This document shows positions 42,949 through 52,587 of a DNA stretch of 64,000 bases, piece by piece. Below the pieces are notes generated by a model that saw only the letters and a program-made list of their open reading frames with translations, had not been told where the DNA came from and made no database searches. Within the stretch, counting starts at the first letter, position 1. Each line of letters begins with the position of its first letter. The DNA is from UBA6115 sp040776985 (GTDB lineage: Bacteria; Bacillota; Clostridia; Christensenellales; Aristaeellaceae), in NCBI GenBank assembly GCA_040776985.1, contig JAXGZL010000002.1, forward strand, positions 1,029,611-1,093,610, written 5' to 3'. The position numbers and the translations under genes are program-made.

Positions 42949-43991
42949 GACTTATCTCCCATTGCTAAAATTTCTTGCCTTATGTAGTCCAAAGTCAATA
43001 GTTTCTCCTTTACCGCTTCCACATCCATCAGCTCGGTGTTGTTGCTGTTGAACTCAGTAAGCTTCTCCTGTGTTTCCTGACCTTGGGAGAAGAACTTTTC
43101 GTAGTTCAAACCTCGCTTGTCAATGGGTACGCGATAAAAATTACCAAGGTCGATAGCCGTACCACACTCCTCATTGGTCAGCAAAGTTTCATATAGCTTT
43201 TCGCCATGACGGATGCCGATTTCCCGGACTTCATGGTCTGGCTGGAACAACTCGGTTACCGCTTTGGTGAGGGTTCCGATGGTGCATGCCGGGGCTTTTT
43301 GCACAAGAATGTCGCCGCTGTGGCCATGTTCAAAAGCAAAGAGCACTAAATCAACAGCTTCATCCAAGGTCATAACAAAACGGGTCATGTTGGGGTCGGT
43401 CACTGTGATGGGCTTGCCTGCCTTGATTTGCTCAATGAACAGCGGCACAACAGAGCCGCGGCTGCACAGGACATTGCCATAGCGGGTGCAGCAAATCTTG
43501 GTTTTGTCGGGCTTGACTGTCCGGCTCTTGGCTACAATCACCTTTTCCATCATGGCCTTGCTGGTACCCATGGCATTGACGGGATAGGCTGCCTTGTCTG
43601 TTGACAGGCAGATCACCGCCTTGACTCCTGCATCAATGGCTGCTGTGAGCACATTGTCGGTTCCGATAACGTTTGTCTTCACAGCCTCCAGCGGGAAGAA
43701 CTCACAGGAGGGAACCTGCTTGAGCGCTGCTGCATGGAAGATATAATCCACACCGTGCATGGCGTTGCGGATGGATGCCAAGTCTCTCACGTCGCCGATG
43801 TAGTAGCGAATCTTGTCTGCCACATCGGGGTGCATGGCCTGGTACAAGTGGCGCATGTCGTCCTGCTTTTTTTCATCCCGGGAGAAGATGCGTATTTCCT
43901 TGATGTCCGTGTGCAAAAAACGGTCAAGTACTGCATTACCAAAAGAGCCGGTTCCGCCGGTGATGAGTAGGGTTTTTTCCTTGTTTAGCAT
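42945..43991 (-). CDS. capE: UDP-GlcNAc C4,6-dehydratase/C5-epimerase, CapE/FnlA/WbjB type
   Basis: First step of UDP-L-FucNAc synthesis. 348 residues. NAD loop LLITGGTGSFGNAVLDRFL near 7-25, IRIFSRDEKKQDDMR, AALKQVPSCEFFPLEA, and catalytic STDKAAYPVNAMGTSK (the Met/Lys pattern of the extended SDR family). GGAGG before ATG 43991 decides the start. Lies between ugd and the acetyltransferase. Confidence 0.93.
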   Translation of the reverse strand: MLNKEKTLLITGGTGSFGNAVLDRFLHTDIKEIRIFSRDEKKQDDMRHLYQAMHPDVADKIRYYIGDVRDLASIRNAMHGVDYIFHAAALKQVPSCEFFPLEAVKTNVIGTDNVLTAAIDAGVKAVICLSTDKAAYPVNAMGTSKAMMEKVIVAKSRTVKPDKTKICCTRYGNVLCSRGSVVPLFIEQIKAGKPITVTDPNMTRFVMTLDEAVDLVLFAFEHGHSGDILVQKAPACTIGTLTKAVTELFQPDHEVREIGIRHGEKLYETLLTNEECGTAIDLGNFYRVPIDKRGLNYEKFFSQGQETQEKLTEFNSNNTELMDVEAVKEKLLTLDYIRQEILAMGDKS

Positions 43992-44007
43992 GTTGCCTCC
44001 ACAATAA

Positions 44008-45210
44008 CTAATCTCGATTGAACACATCTCTAGTATAGACCTTATCTACAACATCGAAAAGTTCTTCATTGCTCCGATTTGCCACAATCACATCGCAAAG
44101 AAATTTAAACTGTTCTAAATCTCGAACAACTTCACTATTGAAGAACGTGTCGTCAGTCAAAGTTGGTTCATAGACGATTACTTTGACCCCTTTTGCCTTG
44201 ATCCGTTTCATAACTCCTTGAATGCTACTGTGCCGGAAATTATCAGAATTTGTTTTCATGGTCAATCGATACAAGCCAATTACAGGATTTGTCTTCCGAG
44301 GGAAACCAGCCTTTGCCAAAATGCGGTCTGCAACGAAATCCTTTCTTGTACGGTTTGAATCAACAATGGCCCTGATGATATTGTTGGGAACATCACTGTA
44401 GTTGGCCAGCAACTGTTTTGTATCCTTGGGCAGGCAGTAACCCCCGTAGCCAAAGGATGGGTTATTATAATGAGAGCCGATTCGAGGGTCCAACCCCACA
44501 CCAGTTATGATGTCCCGAGTGTTTAGTCCCCGAACCTCAGCATATGAGTCTAGCTCATTGAAGAAACTCACCCGCAGTGCCAAGTAAGAGTTGGAAAAAA
44601 GTTTGACTGCCTCTGCCTCGGTAGAGTTCATAAGTAGTATAGGCACATCTTCTTTAACAGCACCTTTCTTTAGCATATGTGCAAACTGTTCCGCTTTACT
44701 TACTAATTGCTGATTATGAGATGGGATTCCAACAATAATGCGACTAGGATGGAGATTATCATATAAGGCTTTGCTTTCTCTTAAGAACTCCGGAGAGAAC
44801 AACAACTGATTGCACTTCAACCTTTTTGCTAATGACTCAGTGTAGCCAACGGGTACAGTAGATTTAATCACGATAGCAGCCTTGGGATTTATCTCCATGA
44901 CTCGTTTAACTATCTCTTCAACAGATGAAGTATTGAAGTAATTCATGATAGGATCATAGTCAGTAGGAGTAGATACAATCACATAGTCAGCATCAACATA
45001 GGCAGTATCACCATCTGTAGTTGCTTTAAGATTCAAAGCTTTTTTTTGAAGAAACATCTCAATCTCCTCATCCTGAATTGGAGATTGCCTTCGATTTAGC
45101 ATATCAACCTTGCTCTGCAAAATATCTACTGCGGTAACTTGATGTTGTTGTGATATTAGTACCGCTATTGATAAGCCAACATATCCAGTTCCAACTACTA
45201 CCATTTTCAT
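44008..45210 (-). CDS. ugd: UDP-glucose 6-dehydrogenase
   Basis: Oxidises UDP-glucose to UDP-glucuronate for acidic repeat units. 400 residues. MKMVVVGTGYVGLSIAVLI, STPTDYDP, LFSPEFLRESKALYDNLHP and the catalytic cysteine in FGYGGYCLPKDTKQLL match the compact Ugd type. AGGAG with 7-nt spacing sets ATG 45210. A+T-rich. Confidence 0.95.
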   Translation of the reverse strand: MKMVVVGTGYVGLSIAVLISQQHQVTAVDILQSKVDMLNRRQSPIQDEEIEMFLQKKALNLKATTDGDTAYVDADYVIVSTPTDYDPIMNYFNTSSVEEIVKRVMEINPKAAIVIKSTVPVGYTESLAKRLKCNQLLFSPEFLRESKALYDNLHPSRIIVGIPSHNQQLVSKAEQFAHMLKKGAVKEDVPILLMNSTEAEAVKLFSNSYLALRVSFFNELDSYAEVRGLNTRDIITGVGLDPRIGSHYNNPSFGYGGYCLPKDTKQLLANYSDVPNNIIRAIVDSNRTRKDFVADRILAKAGFPRKTNPVIGLYRLTMKTNSDNFRHSSIQGVMKRIKAKGVKVIVYEPTLTDDTFFNSEVVRDLEQFKFLCDVIVANRSNEELFDVVDKVYTRDVFNRD

Positions 45211-45262
45211 GTTTTCTCTCCTGTCCATTTTCTTAAGTGGTTTTAGGCAATGTTCTGAATTG

Positions 45263-46708
45263 TCATTTTTTGATTTTCTTTGACTTAATAAATCCTACTA
45301 TCGTCTTGAATTCCTTATTGCCGCTAATGGCAGACAAAATAGGATAACATATAATACCTGTCATAATCTGAAAGACTAGTCGCACAACTGGCGATGCAGG
45401 TATTGAGCCTACTCCATAAACGATTAAAGCCATCACAACACTTATTCCAAGTGCAGGAAGTAAATCTAGCATTTGCTCTTTGAATTCGTAATTCAAAATT
45501 CGACTACTTGGCAAGGCGTTCACTAGAGTAAAAAGCGTTGCCAAAACAGCCATGCTAATGACAATCGCTTCTGGACTAATCCTCATAACTATTATCAGAG
45601 CGACTAACTCAATCGCTTTCTTTATTAACTCAAGTTTGAGATATACATCGCTACGTCCTACAGCCTTGATCGCTTGCATGTTCGCCGAGTGAATCGGCTG
45701 AAATAGGTAGACAATACAAAACAAACGTAAAAACGGCACACTAGGTAGCCATTTTTCTGTAAGTACAACTCTTACAAACGGTTCTGCAACCGACATTAAG
45801 CCTAACATGGCTGGACACATTAGGTACGAACTAAACCTTATAGAATTGCGCATTGTTTTCTTAACTAACGCAGTGTTTTCTTGATCTGTTGACATTTTGG
45901 GGAACAACACTGCACTGATGGACTCATTAACATTTGCAATAAGTAAATTAGGGAATTGTTTCCCCTTTTCAAAAAAAGCAAGATCACGCGATGAATACAA
46001 TTTACCGACAATTAAAGCCCGAAGTTCTACATATCCAGTTATCAGCATGCTTGTACCTAGGATGCGTACGCCAAATGGCAACATTAACTTCAATCGATTA
46101 AAAGAGAATGCTAATGGTGGTTTCTTTTTTATCGTAAATCCCAATGTAATTGTGTTAACTATGGCATTTGTGAGTGATTGTGCTACTAATGCCCAAACGC
46201 CGGCACCTGTAAACGCCATCATTACTCCGAGTATAGCTGAAATGGTCGTTCCAAAGAACGTTGCTATGAAGAATTTCCGAAAAATCATTTTCCTCGCAAC
46301 ATATGCATATTGAACTGAATTTATACTTGCAAAAATCACGCGTACGCCTAACACTCGTAAAACCGGAACAAGCATCTCATGCCCTTTGCCAAAAAATCTA
46401 GAGATTATTGGCGATGCTATAAATAAGACAATGTACAGTACAACAGACAGAGCCAGATTAAAAAACAAAACCGATGAAAAATCTAACGCATCTGCATGCC
46501 GTTTTTGTATCAATGCACTCCCAAAACCATCACTCACCAAAACATTGGCAAGCGTAATGAATATCATCACAACTGCAATCGTGCCATAGTGCGATGGCTC
46601 AAGAAGCCGGGCTAAGATGATTGAGACAGTTAGTGTAACTAGTTGGGCTACCATCCTCTCAGCGAACTTCCATGATATGTTTTGAAGAACACTCTCTTTC
46701 TTAGACAT
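45263..46708 (-). CDS. wzx: Repeat-unit flippase (Wzx / lipopolysaccharide biosynthesis family)
   Basis: 481 residues with 12-14 membrane spans. N-terminal VAQLVTLTVSIILARLLEP (family start) and SDGFGSALIQKR near 60 match the MviN-like/WzxC-type polysaccharide_synt group. Flips undecaprenyl-linked oligosaccharide across the membrane. AAAAGGAAA precedes the ATG. A 190-bp gap upstream (46709-46898) holds no gene; it contains a hairpin at 46837-46863. Confidence 0.9.
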   Translation of the reverse strand: MSKKESVLQNISWKFAERMVAQLVTLTVSIILARLLEPSHYGTIAVVMIFITLANVLVSDGFGSALIQKRHADALDFSSVLFFNLALSVVLYIVLFIASPIISRFFGKGHEMLVPVLRVLGVRVIFASINSVQYAYVARKMIFRKFFIATFFGTTISAILGVMMAFTGAGVWALVAQSLTNAIVNTITLGFTIKKKPPLAFSFNRLKLMLPFGVRILGTSMLITGYVELRALIVGKLYSSRDLAFFEKGKQFPNLLIANVNESISAVLFPKMSTDQENTALVKKTMRNSIRFSSYLMCPAMLGLMSVAEPFVRVVLTEKWLPSVPFLRLFCIVYLFQPIHSANMQAIKAVGRSDVYLKLELIKKAIELVALIIVMRISPEAIVISMAVLATLFTLVNALPSSRILNYEFKEQMLDLLPALGISVVMALIVYGVGSIPASPVVRLVFQIMTGIICYPILSAISGNKEFKTIVGFIKSKKIKK

Positions 46709-46898
46709 TTTCCTTTTCTCTATGATCCTTTCTGGTGTTCACGCAACAATCTCCAACGTATCTAGACGAACCACACCTGGATTCCAATGTTCTTTTGGAA
46801 ACATCTTCGCCCCTTAATCGCTCAATTGAGAGGTGATTACCTAATTGGCACTTGCCATTAGGTGGTCTTTTCGTTATCCTATCCCCTTAGAATACGCC

Positions 46899-48008
46899 TT
46901 AAATATCTTCATCAAACTGCAAAAGCTTTTCCCACCTGTTCTTCCACAAGTCATATGAGAAACCTTCTTTGACTGTCTCATATGCCCTGTGCGAAAGTCG
47001 ATCTCTAAGATCGCTATCCATTACTAGTCTTCGAATTGCGAAGTATAGACTATCTTCATCAGGATTAATCATTAAACCATTGTATTGGTCAATCACAATG
47101 TTAGTCATGCCTCCGACATTCGAGCAAATCACCGCACATTGTGATGACATCGCTTCTAAAAGTGACAATGACGTTCCCTCCGACCCAATTGTTGGAATGA
47201 CTGCAATATGCTTGTCTTTATGCATTTCAAGGCTTTCACTACTCTCGTATTCGGTAAAAATAACATTGCTGTACTTACCCAAAACACTTTTCATCCAATT
47301 CTCATCTGGTCCTGAACCAGCAATTGTTATTGTAACTTCAGTGTTATCATCATCAAGAAGCCGCTGAACTGCATTCGTGAAGATACGAGTTCCTCTATAC
47401 GGCCACAATCTTCTAGCAAACATTATATTAATGACACTGTTACTCTTTGTAAACACAGGCGCAATCACAGAATAGTTCGGAATGACAACATAGTTTGGAA
47501 CCGTATAATCAACTTGCGTTCTAAGCCAATTAAGAAAATTGTAATCGACACAAACTACCGATTTTACTTTTCTATGATGCTTAATCATTCGATATGCCAT
47601 TCTACTTCTTGATAAGAGTATCCTTGGTAAGCATATGGACTTATCAGATGGAATATCCCAATAAATGCCATGTTGAATTGCAATTGACCTTGAAAAAGAA
47701 ATTCTATCGAAAATCATCGTATCTGTAGCATAAATAACAATGTCTTTTTGCTGGTTAATCTTAGGAAGAATCGTTCTAAAAAAAGAATCCTCATACTCTT
47801 CAAGGCTTTTAGCTACAATCTGTATAATCTCAATACCATCTACGATTACAGATTGATATTCGTCGCCAATTTGAATAGCCCGTGTCTTGTAACCTAATGA
47901 TTGACAAATAGCGCATAAGTCCGTTATGTAGGTTTGGATACCCCCAATTGTAGTATGATTAGCACCAAAATCAAAATACTTATCAAAAAGTATGTAAACG
48001 CTTGTCAT
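46899..48008 (-). CDS. Glycosyltransferase family 4 protein
   Basis: 369 residues, GT-B fold. N-terminal FDFGANHTTIGGIQTYITDL (acceptor side), ARRLWPYRGTRIFTNAVQ, SGPDENWMKSVLG and the nucleotide-sugar EX7E segment IGSEGTSLSLLEAMSSQCAV near 275. Adds one sugar to the lipid-linked unit; donor not known. Confidence 0.87.
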   Translation of the reverse strand: MTSVYILFDKYFDFGANHTTIGGIQTYITDLCAICQSLGYKTRAIQIGDEYQSVIVDGIEIIQIVAKSLEEYEDSFFRTILPKINQQKDIVIYATDTMIFDRISFSRSIAIQHGIYWDIPSDKSICLPRILLSRSRMAYRMIKHHRKVKSVVCVDYNFLNWLRTQVDYTVPNYVVIPNYSVIAPVFTKSNSVINIMFARRLWPYRGTRIFTNAVQRLLDDDNTEVTITIAGSGPDENWMKSVLGKYSNVIFTEYESSESLEMHKDKHIAVIPTIGSEGTSLSLLEAMSSQCAVICSNVGGMTNIVIDQYNGLMINPDEDSLYFAIRRLVMDSDLRDRLSHRAYETVKEGFSYDLWKNRWEKLLQFDEDI

Positions 48009-48174
48009 AACCTTTCCTTTTCACAACCTTCATTTCTTCAGTATCATCATTCGCCAAAAACCAGTACTTGCCATCCTTGATACAATTGACCTTTCTACTG
48101 AGGCATCCACATACACTGGCTTCAGTGGGTAACACATCTGGACATACGCTCCTCAACGTCAGACAATAAATATA

Positions 48175-49338
48175 TCACCTGTGGATTTTCCGCAAAAAAG
48201 CTCTATACAATCTCTTGAACCCTACAGACAAGAGACTTCTCCACGTAAAATCATATAGATGGTAGCTTGTTAGTGCCTCCATGCCGTTTTGTTCCGTCAA
48301 TCTCATACCTCCTTCTTGAATCTTATACAAGTATATCTCTTTCCCTTCTATCCCCAAAGAAATATTTGCATCGACCGGTCGTACCGAAAGACCAAATGAT
48401 GCAATAACTGGGGCATCATGCTTATCAAGACTTAACAGATACTTCTTTCCTGTCAATCGTGTTCGGGTCGAGTAGAGATCGCACAGTATTTCATTTCCTT
48501 GTATGCCTGAAATACACTCCTTTTCATCAAAAATACGTTCGAAAAAAACATCATACTTGATTGCTCGCTCATAATTAGGTAAACAGTACTCCATCTTTTT
48601 CCCTGCCTGAATAGGGACTTGATGGGCAGAGTTTATATACGGGTTGTGCTGCCCAACCTCTGTGAAATTTGTGGACAATGCATTGTAAGGAATCACGTAA
48701 TACAAGTCCTTTTCAACTATGTAGGACACGAAGTATTTTCCCCACGATTGCTTTCCCCAATCTGATATTTGTTTAGGAATATAGGGATTTTGATCAGGGA
48801 GCTTACCTTCATTCTCTGAATACCATTTTCGAAATGATAGCCATTGCTTGCTTGTCCAGCACTGCCCCCAAGTAATACTAAACTGTCCCAAGTAGGCATC
48901 GTATTCATTTCTAACAGGAGTAAATGGCTGTTGGGCATATCCATTCCAAGAGTGACTATACAGAGCAACTCCTGCTATTCTTTCGGATAAACCATATTCA
49001 TTAATTGCTTGATACGCAAAAATATAGAAAGAAGGAGAAACAACTAAGTCGTCTTCTAGGACGATTATGGCTCCATATTCTTTTGATAGATCCCCACACT
49101 GAAGCACGTGCTGACGAAGCCCCTGCCTAGATTTATAGCGAATTATCTGCATGTCGCCATGCAACCACCCAACATGACTAACTGCTTTTTCAACCTCATT
49201 GCTCACATCACATTCATCAATGCTTACTATCAGTTTGACATCCCCATAGGGATAATATGCTCTATTAATTGACCACAGTAGTCGCTCTATCGAACGAGGT
49301 CTATTATAACCAATCACAACAATAGCCGGCTTAATCAT
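48175..49338 (-). CDS. Glycosyltransferase, GT2/GNT-I-like fold
   Basis: 387 residues. Starts KPAIVVIGYNRPRSIERLL; DXD-type motif IVLEDDLVVSPSFY near 90 and TWGQCWTSKQWLSFRKWY later. Resembles bacterial proteins related to GT13/GNT-I and GT2 families. C-terminal ~90 residues have a separate sandwich-like appearance with no recognised domain. Strong AGGAGG site. A 166-bp gene-free gap (48009-48174) lies downstream of the preceding GT4 gene. Confidence 0.78.
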   Translation of the reverse strand: MIKPAIVVIGYNRPRSIERLLWSINRAYYPYGDVKLIVSIDECDVSNEVEKAVSHVGWLHGDMQIIRYKSRQGLRQHVLQCGDLSKEYGAIIVLEDDLVVSPSFYIFAYQAINEYGLSERIAGVALYSHSWNGYAQQPFTPVRNEYDAYLGQFSITWGQCWTSKQWLSFRKWYSENEGKLPDQNPYIPKQISDWGKQSWGKYFVSYIVEKDLYYVIPYNALSTNFTEVGQHNPYINSAHQVPIQAGKKMEYCLPNYERAIKYDVFFERIFDEKECISGIQGNEILCDLYSTRTRLTGKKYLLSLDKHDAPVIASFGLSVRPVDANISLGIEGKEIYLYKIQEGGMRLTEQNGMEALTSYHLYDFTWRSLLSVGFKRLYRAFLRKIHR

Positions 49339-49368
49339 ATTGTACTCCTCCTAAGACAGTTAATGCTG

Positions 49369-50121
49369 CTAAATCTCGCCAGGGACAACAGTTTCATCGC
49401 AGATCATGCTCGGAATATCTATCCTTGGCAAATACAGCGGGTATTTCATGGCTATTTTTGTTAGGCAAATTGGTAATGTCATTGCAATACTCTTCACACC
49501 CATTTTCCAAACTGTATAGCAGTTTCTCAAACTGCAAGCGTATACACTCCCATATGGAAATGCATAATGCATACAATCATGCCCGGTGAGTTGTCTTAAT
49601 TTATCTCTGCATTTACTGAAATCTTCTCGCAAAACTCGTGTTGGTTCAAACCTAAACATTAAGTGATTATGCGAATGCATTCCCACAGTGCAGTATGAAT
49701 TAGAAGCAAGTTCTTTAACCTGTTCATAGGATAGGTAGCCTGGCCTATTTAAAAATCCTGTTGTAACATACATAACAAATGGGACTTCTAGTTCTTGAAG
49801 CATTGGAGCAACCAGCGAAAACATATTTTCATAACCATCATCAAACGTAACCACGCACTTCTTTTTGGAGCATTCCCCATTAGTAACATTCAGCAATTCA
49901 TCAAGTGTTACAAAATTATAGCCTTGCTTTCTTTGCCGTACAATGAAGTTCCTTAAATCTCTCTCTCGTAATTCATACTCTCCTAGAGTACTAGCATCAT
50001 TGTCCTTGATACTATGAAACATTGCTATAAATGAGCAATCGTTACTAACCCCCTCCTGAAAATTTCCCTTGCTTAGTTGGTTAACAATTTTCTGCTTAAG
50101 TGTTGATAGCTTATGCCTCAT
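49369..50121 (-). CDS. Polysaccharide deacetylase (NodB domain, CE4)
   Basis: 250 residues. CE4 motifs: FDDGYENMF near 95 (catalytic Asp and metal Asp), HSHNH near 150 (metal His pair) and FPYGS near 191. No signal peptide, so probably acts on cytosolic lipid-linked intermediates, e.g. removing N-acetyl groups from a hexosamine. The C-terminal LPRIDIPSM fits a CE4 end. Overlaps the preceding GT2 gene as ATGA. Confidence 0.86.
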   Translation of the reverse strand: MRHKLSTLKQKIVNQLSKGNFQEGVSNDCSFIAMFHSIKDNDASTLGEYELRERDLRNFIVRQRKQGYNFVTLDELLNVTNGECSKKKCVVTFDDGYENMFSLVAPMLQELEVPFVMYVTTGFLNRPGYLSYEQVKELASNSYCTVGMHSHNHLMFRFEPTRVLREDFSKCRDKLRQLTGHDCMHYAFPYGSVYACSLRNCYTVWKMGVKSIAMTLPICLTKIAMKYPLYLPRIDIPSMICDETVVPGEI

Positions 50122-51155
50122 TTTGTAGTAAACCTCAAGCGTATCATTAAGAGCATCTTCCAGGCGATGTAAAGAGGAATATCAAGATGATACTTAATTG
50201 CGAGAATCCGGATTCTTTCCTTGCTTGATGTAGTATAGGACAACCACTCATCTATTCTCGAACTCTTTCGTATTTGTTTTACTGTCTGTAAATAGCCAGT
50301 TAATGTCCCAAGCTTGATTTCATTATATAGTGATGCAAATGCTGTATCTAGCGTCTTTCTATAATATAGTTTTTTCTGGCATAAAGAATAACTAGAAAAT
50401 GTTCGAAGAAAGTCCAGAAGTAACTCATCAGTGCGACAAAGCATTTCGTACATGTTCTCCCTATAGGTCGATTGTACTGACCCATGCTGTCTTATCAAAT
50501 ATTGATAGAATGGTATGTTTGCATAAGCAACAGCATCTGCAGAAGCCAGGCATGTCAAAATAAATGCTCCGTCTTCGTTCCATTGATAATACCTGTTGAA
50601 CCTAATATTCTCTCTCTTTAAGAAGCTTGCATTGTACAACTTTGCACCGACACATGATATTACATCCCATGGAATATTTGTAAGAAGATACTCTGCAAAA
50701 ACTCGCTGACTAAAAACTGCTGGCTGAATACTTGCTTCACGCTTTGAAATCTCATCACCATTTATTGCGTTGTATGGTGCTAAGACGACTTCAACTTCCC
50801 CCTCTTGACTATCTATGAAGTCTAGTAGATTTTCTATTGCATAAATATCATATTCATCATCAGAATCTAGGAACATTATCCAGTGCCCCTGAGCACTTTC
50901 CAAACCTCTATTACGAGTCGCTTCTTGGCCAAGATTCGTATCGTTGTAGAGCACAACAATGCGATCGTCATCTCTTGCCATATCTCTACAAATAGCTAAA
51001 GAGTCATCTTGAGAACAATCATCAATAATAACTATCTCGATGTTGTCATGGGTTTGGTTTCTAAGACTGCTTATGCTCTTTGGGAGAAACTCTGCAGCAT
51101 TGTATACTGGTACAATTATCGAAACAAGCTCATTGTTGATTGTGCTACTTCTCAA
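50118..51155 (-). CDS. Glycosyltransferase family 2 protein
   Basis: 345 residues, GT-A fold. VSIIVPVYNAAEFLPKSI near 11, IEVVIIDDCSQDDS and the DXD motif MFLDSDDEYD near 95, followed by a C-terminal part with long helices. Overlaps the polymerase gene as ATGA and the deacetylase gene at its end. Confidence 0.9.
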   Translation of the reverse strand: MRSSTINNELVSIIVPVYNAAEFLPKSISSLRNQTHDNIEIVIIDDCSQDDSLAICRDMARDDDRIVVLYNDTNLGQEATRNRGLESAQGHWIMFLDSDDEYDIYAIENLLDFIDSQEGEVEVVLAPYNAINGDEISKREASIQPAVFSQRVFAEYLLTNIPWDVISCVGAKLYNASFLKRENIRFNRYYQWNEDGAFILTCLASADAVAYANIPFYQYLIRQHGSVQSTYRENMYEMLCRTDELLLDFLRTFSSYSLCQKKLYYRKTLDTAFASLYNEIKLGTLTGYLQTVKQIRKSSRIDEWLSYTTSSKERIRILAIKYHLDIPLYIAWKMLLMIRLRFTTK

Positions 51156-52408
51156 AGTGTTCCTCCTTCTTGCTTGCGAAAAGCTAACTTACTCCTCGAT
51201 CTTCCCTTTTCCGACTCCAAGGATGTCACTGATAGTGCCAACAGAACATAGAATGCAGGCTCTTCCCTTAGAAAACTGCCTGACAGCATCAGTTTAAGAA
51301 AACCAGTAGTCATACATGCATAGCAGAGAAGACCAATCGATGCGTTTCTATTTCTTAACCCCATATAGAGCAGATAGAACATCAAGCCCAATACTATACT
51401 ACCAATTAACCATCCAAACTGCACCAAAATCTCTAGTACAATGTTATGTGCGTAAACTGAATGAGATAGAATGCGGTCAGCGAAAAGCCCTTTACCTAAT
51501 AAGCCTGTGCCTGCAATTGTCGATTGATATATCTTTAGTCTCTCTGATGATACGAAAAACTCTCCAGAAGCAAGCATGCTTATTGTTCTACTATTTGAAC
51601 CAGCCAATGACTCCAGCATGCTAATTAGGGGCGTTAGAAACGTGGCGAGCAGAGCGAAGACACCAGTAAGCATAATTAAACTCTTTGTTCGGCGGGAAAC
51701 GTTTCCATAATGGAGAAAATACAGTAAGGGCACAACAAGTCCAACTATCAATGATCCTCTGGCTCCACCCCAAAAAATCATAACATAACCAAGAACAGAC
51801 ACAATCAGTCGATGATAACCTCCCCTTTTAATAAAGAGAAGCATCAAAAATGTTGCTTGAAGAAGAATGTTGTATGAGAAGGTCATATATATTGTTCTGA
51901 CATGTGTTGGAACAATATAGTGTGACACACCCATCAGTACAACCACATATGAGAATTTTTCCAAATAGTGCTCAAATACTGAAAAATCAGAAATATTCCT
52001 CACAGCTAAATAGCTGAGCATATTAAAGAGAAATAGGCTGTAAATTGGATTTCCAGCAATGTCTAAAGCCTTCGTGTACATGAACTGCCTGTTGCTGGGG
52101 AAGAAGGCATAAGTAGTACCATAAGCAATGAGAAAGAAAGCAATCAAACACCAAGGTTTTCTTTTGCCAAAAAACAAAGAATATGTCAGTATTGTTGCAA
52201 AGCATAAAAAAACAAATAGATAAATAATCAGGGTATCTACTGGTGATCCTCTTTGTCCAAAGAACAAGTAATTTGTAATATAGTTTATAAACAATATAAA
52301 AGCCTGGTAAGAAAGAATGAAACAAATTGCCAATGAAAGAAATCTATCTTTGTTATTTCTTAGAAAACAACTTAATCGGTCGTTCCTATTGTTCCAAGTT
52401 TTACTCAT
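51152..52408 (-). CDS. wzy: O-antigen/polysaccharide polymerase (Wzy-like)
   Basis: 418 residues, 10-12 membrane spans with a periplasm-type large loop between about 250 and 310 (LESLAGSNSRTISMLASGE...GTGLLGKGLFADRILSHSVY) that matches the Wzy_C/O-antigen ligase pattern including GHNxxL-like AHNIVLEILVQFG. Polymerises flipped repeat units outside the membrane. Start chosen at ATG 52408 (AAAGTGAG upstream); ATG 52459 has no site. 128-bp gap upstream holds no gene. Confidence 0.85.
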   Translation of the reverse strand: MSKTWNNRNDRLSCFLRNNKDRFLSLAICFILSYQAFILFINYITNYLFFGQRGSPVDTLIIYLFVFLCFATILTYSLFFGKRKPWCLIAFFLIAYGTTYAFFPSNRQFMYTKALDIAGNPIYSLFLFNMLSYLAVRNISDFSVFEHYLEKFSYVVVLMGVSHYIVPTHVRTIYMTFSYNILLQATFLMLLFIKRGGYHRLIVSVLGYVMIFWGGARGSLIVGLVVPLLYFLHYGNVSRRTKSLIMLTGVFALLATFLTPLISMLESLAGSNSRTISMLASGEFFVSSERLKIYQSTIAGTGLLGKGLFADRILSHSVYAHNIVLEILVQFGWLIGSIVLGLMFYLLYMGLRNRNASIGLLCYACMTTGFLKLMLSGSFLREEPAFYVLLALSVTSLESEKGRSRSKLAFRKQEGGTL

Positions 52409-52587
52409 AGTTGCAATCTCACTTTCTATCGATGATGATACAGCTAGCCATTCAATCATTCACACATTAGAACTCGCATTGTCTTCCATCGCCTAAACCT
52501 TCTTCACATGGTAAGATGGAGATTATCACTCTAACTTGGTTAGACTAACAATCAGGAATTCGTGGTACTAATGCAGACAGCTAATCA

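Noticed and set aside
46837..46863. Hairpin ACCTAAT...ATTAGGT as terminator inside the polysaccharide operon
   Set aside because: No T-run follows on the transcribed minus strand; role unclear.
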